Positions 25,901 to 33,078 of a DNA stretch of 64,000 nucleotides are shown one piece after another. Source of the stretch: Acidobacteriota bacterium (GTDB lineage: Bacteria > Acidobacteriota > Holophagae > Acanthopleuribacterales > Acanthopleuribacteraceae); the NCBI GenBank assembly GCA_030066195.1, contig JASJCB010000003.1:44620-108619 (forward strand), written 5' to 3'. The notes beneath the pieces are model-generated. The model saw nothing but the letters and a program-made list of their open reading frames with translations. It was not told the DNA's origin and did not search any database. The position numbers and the translations under genes are program-made. How positions within the stretch are numbered: position 1 is the stretch's first letter; every line of letters begins with the position of its first letter.

Positions 25901-28900
25901 TGACCGTGATATTGGTCAGGGTCCAGGTGCCCAGGCAGTTTTGCAGGTCCACGCCGTCGCTGGTGGCCGCCGGATCGATGGTGACGTCATCGACCGTGCC
26001 GCCGTCGATGCCGTTGGCCGAAATGGCCGCGCTGGCCGTGGGCAGCAGGTTGACGCCTTCCACGGTGGCGCCGTCGGCCATGGTGATCACATCACCGGCC
26101 GCGTTGGTAATGTCCGGCGCGGTGCCGGCGGCCAGGGTGAAGTTGTGCATGGCGTTGTTGGTGTCGGTGAGGGTGAAGGACGCGCCCTCGCCCACCAGAC
26201 GCTGGCTCGCTTCCATGGCGAAACCGCCGGTGTAGCTGCCGGTGCCTGTATTCACGTAGATGATGTCACCGGTACCGTCCGAGTCCATGGCCCCTTGCAG
26301 GCTGCTGAAATCGGTAAACGGCGAGCCGGACCGGCCGTCCGCCGTGCCCATGTTGTCGCTGTCCACGTACCAAACCATGTCGGCCACGGTCAGCGTGACC
26401 GTTGCCGCCGCGGCCGCGTTGCCGCCGTCCGCGTCCTGGATGTTATAGGTGAAGGTATCGCTGCCGGTGAAACCCGCCGGCGGGGTGTAGGTGAAGGAAC
26501 CGTTCGAGTTGATGCTGACACTGCCGCCCTGATCGGTGGTTTCCGAGACCGGGAAGCCCATCACCGCGTTGCCCTGAACCTCGACGATGCTGATGGAACT
26601 GCCCTCGACCGGGTCACTGTCGTTGTTCAACAGACCTTGCAGGTTACTGTCGAAATGCGGGAAGGCCGGCGTGGCGGCTTGCACGACCAGATGGGTATTG
26701 CCCGACGTGGAGTAGGCGTCGGCCGCGACAGTGGGCAGGTCGTTGACCGCCGTGACCGTAATGGTGAAGGTCTGGTCGGGGGAGGTGTCGTCGCCGCCGT
26801 TGGGCGTGCCGCCGTCGTCGCTGATCGACACGGTGACCGTAGCGCTGCCGTTGGCGTCGTTCGCGGGTGTGTAGGTCAGGTTACCGGAGGCATCGATCGC
26901 GGGCTGGGCGCTGAACAGGGCGTTGTTGTCGTTGCTCACGTTGAAAGACAAGGTTTGCGAGGACTCGTTGGTCGCCCCTTCATCCAAGTCAGTTGCCCAA
27001 CCGTTGACGGTTTGCGCACCCGCGTCCTCCAGGACGGTTTCATCGGCGCCGAGCGTGAACGAGGGCTCGTCGTTGACCGGATTCACGGTGATGGTAAAGT
27101 TTTCCGTGGGCGAGGTGTCGTCGCCGCCGCCCGCCGTGCCGCCGTCATCGGAGAGCGTCACGCTGACCGTGGCCGAACCGAAGGCGTCGGCCGCCGGCGT
27201 ATAGGTCAGGTTACCGGTGGTTTCATCCACGTCCGGCTGTGCGGAGAACAGGCTGTTGTTGTCGTTGGTGACCGCAAAGGTCAGCACCTGCGTATTGCCG
27301 TCGTTATCGGTAATCGCCGTAGCCCAACCGTTGACGGTTTGCGCGCCGATATCCTCGTTCACGGTCTCGTCGGCGCCCGCGGTAAAGGTGGGCTCGTTGT
27401 TCAGGGCAGCCACCGTGATGGTGAACATCACGTCGGCGGAAGTATCGTCGCCGCCGCCGTCATCACTCAGGTTCAGTGTGATGGTAGAGGTGCCGGTTGC
27501 ACCCATGGCCACCGTATAGGTCAAGTCACCGGAGGCGGCATCGACCGCCGGCTGCACGTCGAACAAGCTGTTGTCCGTATTGCCGGTCACATTAAACGTC
27601 AACACCTGGCCGGATTCATCGGCGGGGCCCGCGGAAATACTCGTGGCCCAAGCCGACTCGGTCTGCACGCCGGTGCCGGTGGAACTGACATTGCCACCGC
27701 TGGTGAACGAAGGCGCGTCGTTGACCGCCGTGACGGTGATATTGAAGGTCTGGTCGGCGGAAGTATCCGTGCCGCCGTTACCGGTGCCGCCGTCATCGCT
27801 GACGGACACGGTTACCGTGGCCGTACCGTTGGCGTCGGCCTCCGGCGTGTAGGTCAGGTTACCCGAGGCATCGATCGCGGGCTGCGCGGAGAACAATGCG
27901 TTGTTGTCGTTGCTCACGTTGAAGCTGGGCGTCTGGCCGCCCTCGTTGGCGGGACCGTTGCTGATGCCCGTGGCCCAACCGTTGACGGTTTGCGCACCGA
28001 CGTCCTCCGCAACGCTCTGGTCGACACCCGCCGTGAAGCCGGGTTCGTCGTTGACCGCGTTGACCGTGATGGTTGCCGTTTGCGGGTCCGAGGTATCGTC
28101 CCCGCCGTTGGCCGTGCCGCCGTCATCCATGGCGATCACCGTCACGGTTGCCGACCCGAAGGCGTCGTCCGCCGGCGTATAGGTCAGGGTGCCGCTCGCA
28201 TCCACCGAGGGTTGCACGGCGAACAGCGTATTGGCGTCGTTGCTGACATCGTAGCTGATGGTCTGGCCCGCTTCGACGGTGTTGCCGTCGGCGATCCAAC
28301 TGCCCACCGACTGAGCGCCCGAATCTTCATTGACGCTCTGATCGGCGCCGATCGTAAAGGTGGGCTCGTCGTTCACATCGTCGATGGTGATGGTGAAGGT
28401 CACATCGTCGGCAGTGTCGTCGCCGCCGTTGGCCGTGCCGCCGTCATCCGAGGCTGAAACGGTGACCGTGGCCGAACCCGTGGCCATGGCCGCCGGCGTG
28501 TAGGTCAGGGTGCCGGAACCGTCAATCGCGGGTTGCGCGGAGAACAGGCCGTTGTTGTCGTTGGTCACGCCGAAGCTCACCGTCTGGCCGCTTTCATCGG
28601 CAGGGCCTGGCGAAATGGATGTGGCCCAGTTATTCACGGTCTGCGCGCCCGAGTCCTCATTGGCGCTCTGGTTCCCCATCGAGGAGAAAGAGGGCGCATC
28701 GTTGACCGCGTTGACCGTGATGTTGAAGGTCTGGTCCGCCGAGGTATCGCTGCCGCCGTTGGGAGTGCCGCCGTCATCACTCACGCTGATGGTCACCACG
28801 GCAGAACCGTTGGCGTCATCGGCGGGCGTGTAAGTGAGGTTGCCGCTCGAATCCACGGCCGGTTGTGCGCTGAACAGGCTGTTGTTGTCGTTGCTCACGT

Positions 28901-31397
28901 TAAAGCTGACCGCCTGGCCCGATTCATTTGCCGGTCCCGAGGAGATGCCGGTTGCCCAGGTGTTGACGGTTTGCGCGCCGGCGTCCTCGTTCACGGTTTC
29001 ATCGGCGCCGGCGGTAAAGGCGGGCGCATCGTTGACCGCGTTCACGGTGATGTCGAAGCTCTGCGGCGGCGAGGTCTCGCCCGCGCCGCGCGTGCCGTCG
29101 TCGCTGAGCGTGATGGTGATGGTGGCGGTGCCGTTGGCGTCGGCGGCAGGCGTAAAGCTAAGGTCGCCGGTGGTTGCATCCACTGCCGGGCCGGCAGAGA
29201 ACAGCGCCGCGTTGGTATTGTCGGTCACGTTGAAGGTCAGCACCTGGCCGCTTTCATCGGCGGGACCGGGCGAGATATTGGTCGCCCAACCGTTCACCGT
29301 GGTCGGCCCCGCGTCTTCGTTCACCGTTTGGTCGGCGCCGGCGGTAAACGAGGGCGGATCGTTGACCGCGCCGATGGTGATGTTGAACATCTGTACATCG
29401 GAGGTGTCGTCGCCGCCCAGGGCCGTGCCGCCGTCATCGCTGAGACTGACCGAAACCACGGCCGTGCCGCTGATGTCGGCGGTGGGCGTATAGGTCAGGG
29501 TACCGTCCGCGGAGATTGCGGGTTGTGTGGTAAACAGGGCGTTGTTGTCGTTGCTGACGTTGAAGCTGACCGTCTGGCCGCTCTCATCGGCCGGGCCGGG
29601 AGAAATGCCGGTCGCCCAACCCGGTACGGTTTGCAGGCCGGTATCCTTGAGAATGCTCTCGTTGGCGCCGGCGGTAAACAAGGGCGCGTCATTGACGGCG
29701 TTCACGATGATGTCGAAACTTTGCGGCGGCGAGGTTTGACCCGTCGAGCCGCGCGAGCCGTCGTCGCTGAGCGTGATCGTGATGGTAGCGGTGCCGTTGG
29801 CATCGTCGGCGGGCGTAAAAGTCAGATCGCCCGTGGTTGCATCTACCGCCGGGCCGGCCGCGAACAGGGCCGCGTTGGTATTGTTGGTCACGTTGAAGGT
29901 CAACACCTGACCGCTCTCATCGGCGGGACCGGGCGAGATATCGGTCGCCCAACCGTTCACCGTGGTGGGACCCGCGTCCTCGTTGACGGTTTGATTCGCC
30001 CCGGCCGTGAAGCTGGGAGCATCGTTGACCGCGCTGATGGATATGGTCAGGGTGTGGGGATCGGAGGTATCTTCGCCCCCGTTATCCGTACCGCCGTTAT
30101 CGACCAGTTGGATGGTGACCTGGGCGGAGCCGCTGACATCCGCGGCGGTGGTGAAGGTCAGGTCGCCCGAGGACGAAACCGCCGGCTGCACGCTGAACAG
30201 CGCCGTGTTGTCGTTGGCCGTAACTTCGAAGGTCACGGTCTGCCCGCTTTCATCGCTCGGCCCGGGAGAAATATCGGAAGCCCAGCCGGTGATGGTCTGC
30301 GGACCCAGATCCTTGTCGATGGACACATCGGCGCCGGGGGTGAAGCTGGGCGCGTCGTTGACGGGCGTGATCGTGATATTGATCGTACCCTCGCCGACGG
30401 CGTCCTCGTCGTCCGTGGCGCTGAAGGTAAAGCTGTCGCTGCCGTTGAAGTCGGCGTCAGGGGTATAGGTAATATTGGGCAGGTCGCCGGACAGCATCCC
30501 GTTTGTGGGGTCCGTGACGATGTCGAAGGTGAATTCATCGTCGTCATCGTCGCTGGCCGTCAGGCTGAAGGTAATGGGTTCATCTTCCAAGATGGTCACG
30601 GATTGATCGTCACCGGTGGGATCGGCGTTTTCCAGGTCGGCCACATCGATGCGGAAGACCAGACTGTCGTCTTCAAAAGCCACCCACAGGGTGACCAGAT
30701 CGATGTTTTCATCGGAAGTATCGTCCTCATCGTCCTCGCTGTGGGGGGTGATGCCGGACCAATCGCCCACATCGCCGTCAGGCATGAAGCCCGCGCCGAA
30801 GCCCAGCAGGATGAAGGAACCCAGCGCCAACATGCCGGCTAACAGGCGGCGGTTCTTGCGGTTACGGCGCATCTGCCGGACGGCGGCGGCAAACAGCAAC
30901 ACGACCAGGGCGAGCAGGCCCCATTGACCAAGGGTAGGCACGGTATACGGTAATAAAAACAAGAGGGTGCCGTTGGACGCGTCGATCTCGCCCACATCCG
31001 TATCGCGTTCGGAAGAGGCCTGCCAGGCCACGGCTACCTGATCGGTGGAACCCAGGAAGGTGACCGGTAGGAAGGTCTCCAACGCATCGGTGCCCTCGCC
31101 CACGTCAGTGGCAACCGGCCAGCCTCCGGGACTGACGAAACGTTCGTTGCCGAAGCCGGTTCCCTCGCATTCCCGCACGGTGACGCCCGTAACGGTGGGC
31201 ACGCCGTCGATGCGGTCGACCCTGGTGACCAAAATGAGGTCGATGCCGCGAGCGATATCGCCGTTGTGCTGCAGCCAGTCACAGCCGGTTTCCGTGTAAT
31301 TGTCGCGGTCGATGCCGATCTCGAACACTTTTTCGCTCTGGGCGAAGGCGGCCGAACCTAACAAACACAAAGATATAAATAAAATACGAAAAGACAT
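22983..31397 (-). CDS. Giant surface protein: signal peptide, internal IPTL-like anchor, cadherin-like repeats, beta-helix
   Basis: The 2804-residue product has a signal peptide (MSFRILFISLCLLGSAAFAQ) and a small ~130-residue domain. Next is an IPTL-CTERM-like segment at residues ~153-181 (PTLGQWG, a hydrophobic helix, then RQMRRNRKNRR) and a second hydrophobic helix (~185-204). An acidic Asp/Glu-rich stretch follows. Then come about thirteen cadherin/Ig-like repeats of ~90-110 residues, most starting AVNDAPSFTAGADQTVNEDAG and rich in DDGGT calcium-type motifs. The last ~1200 residues are Gly/Asn/Thr-rich and look like a right-handed parallel beta-helix. It is probably an adhesin or matrix protein. 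The start is set by GGGAGA before the signal-peptide ATG. An IPTL-type signal normally sits at the C-terminus, so its position here is odd. Confidence 0.88.
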   Translation of the reverse strand: MSFRILFISLCLLGSAAFAQSEKVFEIGIDRDNYTETGCDWLQHNGDIARGIDLILVTRVDRIDGVPTVTGVTVRECEGTGFGNERFVSPGGWPVATDVGEGTDALETFLPVTFLGSTDQVAVAWQASSERDTDVGEIDASNGTLLFLLPYTVPTLGQWGLLALVVLLFAAAVRQMRRNRKNRRLLAGMLALGSFILLGFGAGFMPDGDVGDWSGITPHSEDDEDDTSDENIDLVTLWVAFEDDSLVFRIDVADLENADPTGDDQSVTILEDEPITFSLTASDDDDDEFTFDIVTDPTNGMLSGDLPNITYTPDADFNGSDSFTFSATDDEDAVGEGTINITITPVNDAPSFTPGADVSIDKDLGPQTITGWASDISPGPSDESGQTVTFEVTANDNTALFSVQPAVSSSGDLTFTTAADVSGSAQVTIQLVDNGGTDNGGEDTSDPHTLTISISAVNDAPSFTAGANQTVNEDAGPTTVNGWATDISPGPADESGQVLTFNVTNNTNAALFAAGPAVDATTGDLTFTPADDANGTATITITLSDDGSRGSTGQTSPPQSFDIIVNAVNDAPLFTAGANESILKDTGLQTVPGWATGISPGPADESGQTVSFNVSNDNNALFTTQPAISADGTLTYTPTADISGTAVVSVSLSDDGGTALGGDDTSDVQMFNITIGAVNDPPSFTAGADQTVNEDAGPTTVNGWATNISPGPADESGQVLTFNVTDNTNAALFSAGPAVDATTGDLSFTPAADANGTATITITLSDDGTRGAGETSPPQSFDITVNAVNDAPAFTAGADETVNEDAGAQTVNTWATGISSGPANESGQAVSFNVSNDNNSLFSAQPAVDSSGNLTYTPADDANGSAVVTISVSDDGGTPNGGSDTSADQTFNITVNAVNDAPSFSSMGNQSANEDSGAQTVNNWATSISPGPADESGQTVSFGVTNDNNGLFSAQPAIDGSGTLTYTPAAMATGSATVTVSASDDGGTANGGDDTADDVTFTITIDDVNDEPTFTIGADQSVNEDSGAQSVGSWIADGNTVEAGQTISYDVSNDANTLFAVQPSVDASGTLTYTPADDAFGSATVTVIAMDDGGTANGGDDTSDPQTATITVNAVNDEPGFTAGVDQSVAEDVGAQTVNGWATGISNGPANEGGQTPSFNVSNDNNALFSAQPAIDASGNLTYTPEADANGTATVTVSVSDDGGTGNGGTDTSADQTFNITVTAVNDAPSFTSGGNVSSTGTGVQTESAWATSISAGPADESGQVLTFNVTGNTDNSLFDVQPAVDAASGDLTYTVAMGATGTSTITLNLSDDGGGDDTSADVMFTITVAALNNEPTFTAGADETVNEDIGAQTVNGWATAITDNDGNTQVLTFAVTNDNNSLFSAQPDVDETTGNLTYTPAADAFGSATVSVTLSDDGGTAGGGDDTSPTENFTITVNPVNDEPSFTLGADETVLEDAGAQTVNGWATDLDEGATNESSQTLSFNVSNDNNALFSAQPAIDASGNLTYTPANDANGSATVTVSISDDGGTPNGGDDTSPDQTFTITVTAVNDLPTVAADAYSTSGNTHLVVQAATPAFPHFDSNLQGLLNNDSDPVEGSSISIVEVQGNAVMGFPVSETTDQGGSVSINSNGSFTYTPPAGFTGSDTFTYNIQDADGGNAAAAATVTLTVADMVWYVDSDNMGTADGRSGSPFTDFSSLQGAMDSDGTGDIIYVNTGTGSYTGGFAMEASQRLVGEGASFTLTDTNNAMHNFTLAAGTAPDITNAAGDVITMADGATVEGVNLLPTASAAISANGIDGGTVDDVTIDPAATSDGVDLQNCLGTWTLTNITVNSTPGSSGFGLNLTGSTGGSFTMTNFSSTDMATGITIGANTGSLGFGGTTTITEFDTNGVLLNGDNGAITFNTLTLTSGNGVAVAASNSTGALNVNGGTVTHNGASAGRFLDLNLMTGGGDLDAWTIANGADGMEMTNSDGTWSFPDMTLSVSMIRRGVTQPAPVFLETNATADVTLGALNLNNDAGTAFHAVNTGTLSWGATSQFSNSSGAGGGTAVYIDTCTLRAPSQTIAMITSNGARGLDVNNSSGTLNVTAATLNVSSFGINLNNNPSAVFNLEDVDVTAANNPALFANAGTVNIDIGNDDTPTFISGSRVLDLGSVAGTMNIDTLTSTNSLTDGVRISGTSATVNVSGLTDINNASAQGIDIGTASGSFTFANLDVDGASDGVLLTGNTGTVTISAGDVAGTSGVGVHINGGAAGVNIGASITNTAGQALRVENRTGGTGGNAVTLTGAISDTTAQGVLVQNNNSGTPEININGTVTVTNSTNTGVLVNGNTGASVNFGAVNVNNSTSNQVGFGASANGTASGTISSTGGTIHGGTASAVDIDNSRLGLSFTSLSSIGGASPGIDLNTTTGTFAVTGDGGGANNASGGTIQSKTGSGVLLNSAAGISLGYMLIDQNGLGAVTPGADGISGTSVTGLTVNRTDITGNGDSVNEAGIEILNLLGTCNVTNTLISGSGEHNFEIIMDGANVLTMLTIDNSTIRDNKAGTGADGLQFEARNTSTATLVVQNSLFTGNLSDGIQVAGIDSGNVNVTLTGNTIQNSNVGAIFSVATNADLTFDISDNVSFSGISPAGGNAAIHIGSTTTSTNAASISGTIDNNPINNCGSGVRLDLRGDVVSTVSVTDHVMTNINRFGVDVLTGDLAGDAVDLNLTVTGNSATTGRDSFYFETLESTTICLNVRNNTGTPVGGDDAFVIFDNTAGITLEQNNDCGGGVCANAAAQIAATNTGAPVTADPVTLVAAGTCSTPP

Positions 31398-31813
31398 AAC
31401 TGTCTCCCTCTCTCGGAGAATTTTGGTTATTTTGAACCGGAAAACGGTCGAAGACCCGTGGCAGGGGCCTGATAAAAACGCGAGATACCGCATAGAAATA
31501 GTTGGAAACAGACCTGACAGGACAGGCGGGTTGCTAGAATGCTTCTTAATTTACCATAGGTTTATGTATACGCAACCCGTTAAATGTCATAGCCTGATCG
31601 GCATTGAAATTGACCCGCGCCGGAGTAGGAACTGCCGACAGTTCCCCCTGAAAAGGTTGTTCCCGCTACGCCGGAAACCGCGTCGACACCATGGAATCGT
31701 GTTCCCCGGCCCGTCGCCTCCCGGAATTTCCCCATGGCAGGGCGCTTGTCGGTGGAGCCGGTAAACTACGACGGCACCCATATGTTCGACAAGATTGATC
31801 GGGACGTCCTACG
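31398..31813. other. Intergenic region upstream of the giant gene
   Basis: This 0.42 kb gap lies between the Sel1-like gene and the giant gene. On the minus strand, TTGCGT (31570-31575) and TAAATT (31548-31553) are 16 bp apart and could be a weak promoter for the giant gene, leaving a leader of about 150 bases. Nothing else is recognised. Confidence 0.35.
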
Positions 31814-32119
31814 CTACAAGATCCAAGCAGCCCTGCCTCTTGTTAATCCCTTGCCGTTATACATGGCATACCTTGCGAGCCTTACCGCTTCAACTGGATC
31901 TTTTCGAAAGTTGGCGTGTGCCAACCCGACAAACCCGTTTAAATCCCCTTTGCTTGCTGACCGTTCCCATAACTGATAAGCGGCCTCATGATCACCCGCG
32001 CGCTCTAACTCTATTCCTTTCTCAAAAGCATTTTCCACAGGGCGGAATTTGGCATAGACAAGAAAGACAATTATAAGCCAGAGAATACCATGAGCCGCTT
32101 TATGGTTAATCGCCACCAT
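31814..32119 (-). CDS. Small membrane-anchored Sel1/TPR-like protein at the end of the peptide array
   Basis: The 101-residue product has an N-terminal membrane helix (residues ~11-25, GILWLIIVFLVYAKF). A helical region follows with one clear Sel1/TPR-like unit and part of another (RAGDHEAAYQLWERSASKGDLNGFVGLAHANFRKDPVEAVRLARYAMYNGKG). Its ATG overlaps the last peptide gene by 14 bases and lacks an obvious ribosome site, so it is probably translated by coupling. Its position suggests a role in handling, anchoring or immunity to the peptides, which is inference. The short repeat region might mean a truncated Sel1 protein. Confidence 0.55.
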   Translation of the reverse strand: MVAINHKAAHGILWLIIVFLVYAKFRPVENAFEKGIELERAGDHEAAYQLWERSASKGDLNGFVGLAHANFRKDPVEAVRLARYAMYNGKGLTRGRAAWIL

Positions 32120-32258
32120 GGGAAGTCAACGGCGACATGAGAGGAGGAGGCGGTAGGGCAGGAACGGGCGGGGGCTCGTATGTATCCATGGGTTCATTAC
32201 CTCCATTTAGCGCCGACATTTCTTGACGGCTTAACGGGGAAGTAGGGAATTTTTTCAT
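32106..32258 (-). CDS. Double-glycine-leader polyproline peptide, copy 4 of array
   Basis: The 50-residue product has a leader MKKFPTSPLSRQEMSALNGG. Counting back from the GG, hydrophobic residues lie at -4 (Leu) and -7 (Met), Glu at -8, Ser at -11 and Leu at -12, the classical double-glycine leader pattern cut by C39 peptidases. The ~30-residue core starts NEPMDTYEPPPVPALPPPP and ends LTSHGGD, so this copy has a second GG near its end. The ribosome site TAGGTGG ten bases or so before ATG is shared with the other three copies. The 3' end overlaps the Sel1-like gene. Secretion is inferred; no exporter is seen in the window. Confidence 0.75.
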   Translation of the reverse strand: MKKFPTSPLSRQEMSALNGGNEPMDTYEPPPVPALPPPPLMSPLTSHGGD

Positions 32259-32261
32259 GAT

Positions 32262-32423
32262 CTACCACCTAATTGAAGAATTGGAGGGGGCCGTATTCGT
32301 TGTCAATAGGTCATTCATCAAAAGAATGGGCGGGGGAATGTATTCATTCGTCTGGGGATCATTGCCCCCATTTAGCGCCGTCATGTCTTGACGGCTTAAC
32401 GGGAATGCAAGGAATTTTTTCAT
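32262..32423 (-). CDS. Double-glycine-leader peptide, copy 3 of array, with shifted tail
   Basis: The 53-residue product has a leader MKKFLAFPLSRQDMTALNGG (Asp for Glu at -8) and a core starting NDPQTNEYIPPP then ILLMNDLL. The last part (TTNTAPSNSSIRW) is unlike the other copies. Comparing DNA with copy 1 shows the same nucleotides read in another frame because of two single-base differences. The start is set at the MKKF shared by the array, with the TAGGTGG ribosome site; an upstream in-frame ATG overlapping copy 2 is rejected. It ends 3 bp before copy 4. Confidence 0.7.
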   Translation of the reverse strand: MKKFLAFPLSRQDMTALNGGNDPQTNEYIPPPILLMNDLLTTNTAPSNSSIRW

Positions 32424-32433
32424 GATCCACCAC

Positions 32434-32541
32434 CTATACCGGCGGAGGGGGCGGGGGCGGTATGTATTCCTCGGTCTGGGGGTCATTTCCACCCATCAAA
32501 AAAGCCGCTTGGGCCGATGTCAGTTTACGGAATTTTTTCAT
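32434..32541 (-). CDS. Double-glycine-leader polyproline peptide, copy 2 of array (shortest)
   Basis: The 35-residue product is too short for normal gene finders. Its leader MKKFRKLTSAQAAFLMGG is the most diverged of the four but keeps hydrophobic residues and GG. The core starts NDPQTEEYI and ends with seven prolines and Val. The TAGGTGG ribosome site is the same as in the other copies. It lies 10 bp after copy 1 and 10 bp before copy 3. Its reality rests on this conserved layout. Confidence 0.7.
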   Translation of the reverse strand: MKKFRKLTSAQAAFLMGGNDPQTEEYIPPPPPPPV

Positions 32542-32551
32542 GATCTACCAC

Positions 32552-32731
32552 CTAATTGCCTAATTGAAGAATTGGAGGGGGGTCATATTCTTCATCGATA
32601 GGGTTATTCATCAAAAGAGCCGGAGGAGGGGGCGGAGGAGGGGGGATGTATCCCTCAGTGAGAGGGTCATTTCCACCATTTAGCGCCGACATTTCTTGAC
32701 GACTTAGCGGAGAAGCAAGGAAGCTTTTCAT
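32552..32731 (-). CDS. Double-glycine-leader polyproline peptide, copy 1 of array (longest)
   Basis: The 59-residue product has a leader MKSFLASPLSRQEMSALNGG, a full match to double-glycine leader spacing. The core opens NDPLTEGYI, runs into eight consecutive prolines, then ALLMNNPIDEEYD, a second PPP and ILQLGN. The core is acidic and proline-rich, with no cysteine, unlike class II bacteriocins or lanthipeptides. As the first gene of the minus-strand array it should carry the promoter; TTGCAT with CATCAT 17 bp later (around 32760-32790) is a weak candidate. An eight-proline run would need EF-P for efficient translation. Confidence 0.75.
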   Translation of the reverse strand: MKSFLASPLSRQEMSALNGGNDPLTEGYIPPPPPPPPALLMNNPIDEEYDPPPILQLGN

Positions 32732-32813
32732 GGTCTACCACCTAATTAGAAAGTCTTGTCATGATGGCACCGTTTCATAGGAAATGCAAGACCCGTGCGT
32801 TTTTCAGGCCGAA

Positions 32814-32879
32814 ATCTACCCATAGTGAACCGGGTATCTACTCATAGTGAACCTGGTATCTACCCACAGCGAAGCTGTT
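32814..32879. repeat. Three tandem 22 bp direct repeats
   Basis: The unit ATCTACCCATAGTGAACCGG plus GT occurs three times head to tail (32814, 32836, 32858) with a few substitutions, worst in the last. It lies upstream of both the reverse peptide array and the forward hairpin at 33026. It could be iterated binding sites for a regulator or simple sequence duplication. Confidence 0.75.
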
Positions 32880-33025
32880 TAATGCCGCGTGGTAAAGGTA
32901 GCGCTTGCAACTGCTATCAAAAAGGAAAGAATGGACAACGACAGGGCAAGCCCTGTTTCCACCAATTTCTGTACAAACTCCGTTTGGAATTTGAAGGCCC
33001 CGGGCCAAGGCGTAAATCGGGGGCC

Positions 33026-33066
33026 GGGGAGTCTCGCATGAGGTTGCGGGGCTCCCCTATTTTTTT
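33026..33066 (+). terminator. Intrinsic terminator or attenuator hairpin upstream of a start codon
   Basis: GGGGAG (33026-33031) pairs with CTCCCC (33052-33057), and inside it CGCA pairs with TGCG around a six-base loop, giving a long stem with one internal bulge. TATTTTTTT follows directly. The signal is on the plus strand and sits 12 bp before the start of the gene at 33079, so it either ends an unannotated upstream transcript or attenuates that gene. Confidence 0.7.
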
Positions 33067-33078
33067 CTTGGGTGTTTC

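Noticed and set aside
24285..28457. A 1390-codon open frame antisense to the giant gene, plus several others nearby
   Set aside because: They follow the repeat unit of the giant gene exactly, have no ribosome site, and show low-complexity Gly/Arg/Val composition; the sense frame has a signal peptide and clear domains.
32424..32492. Extended N-terminus for peptide copy 3
   Set aside because: The in-frame upstream ATG lies in the coding region of copy 2 and lacks the shared ribosome site; the MKKF start matches all other copies.
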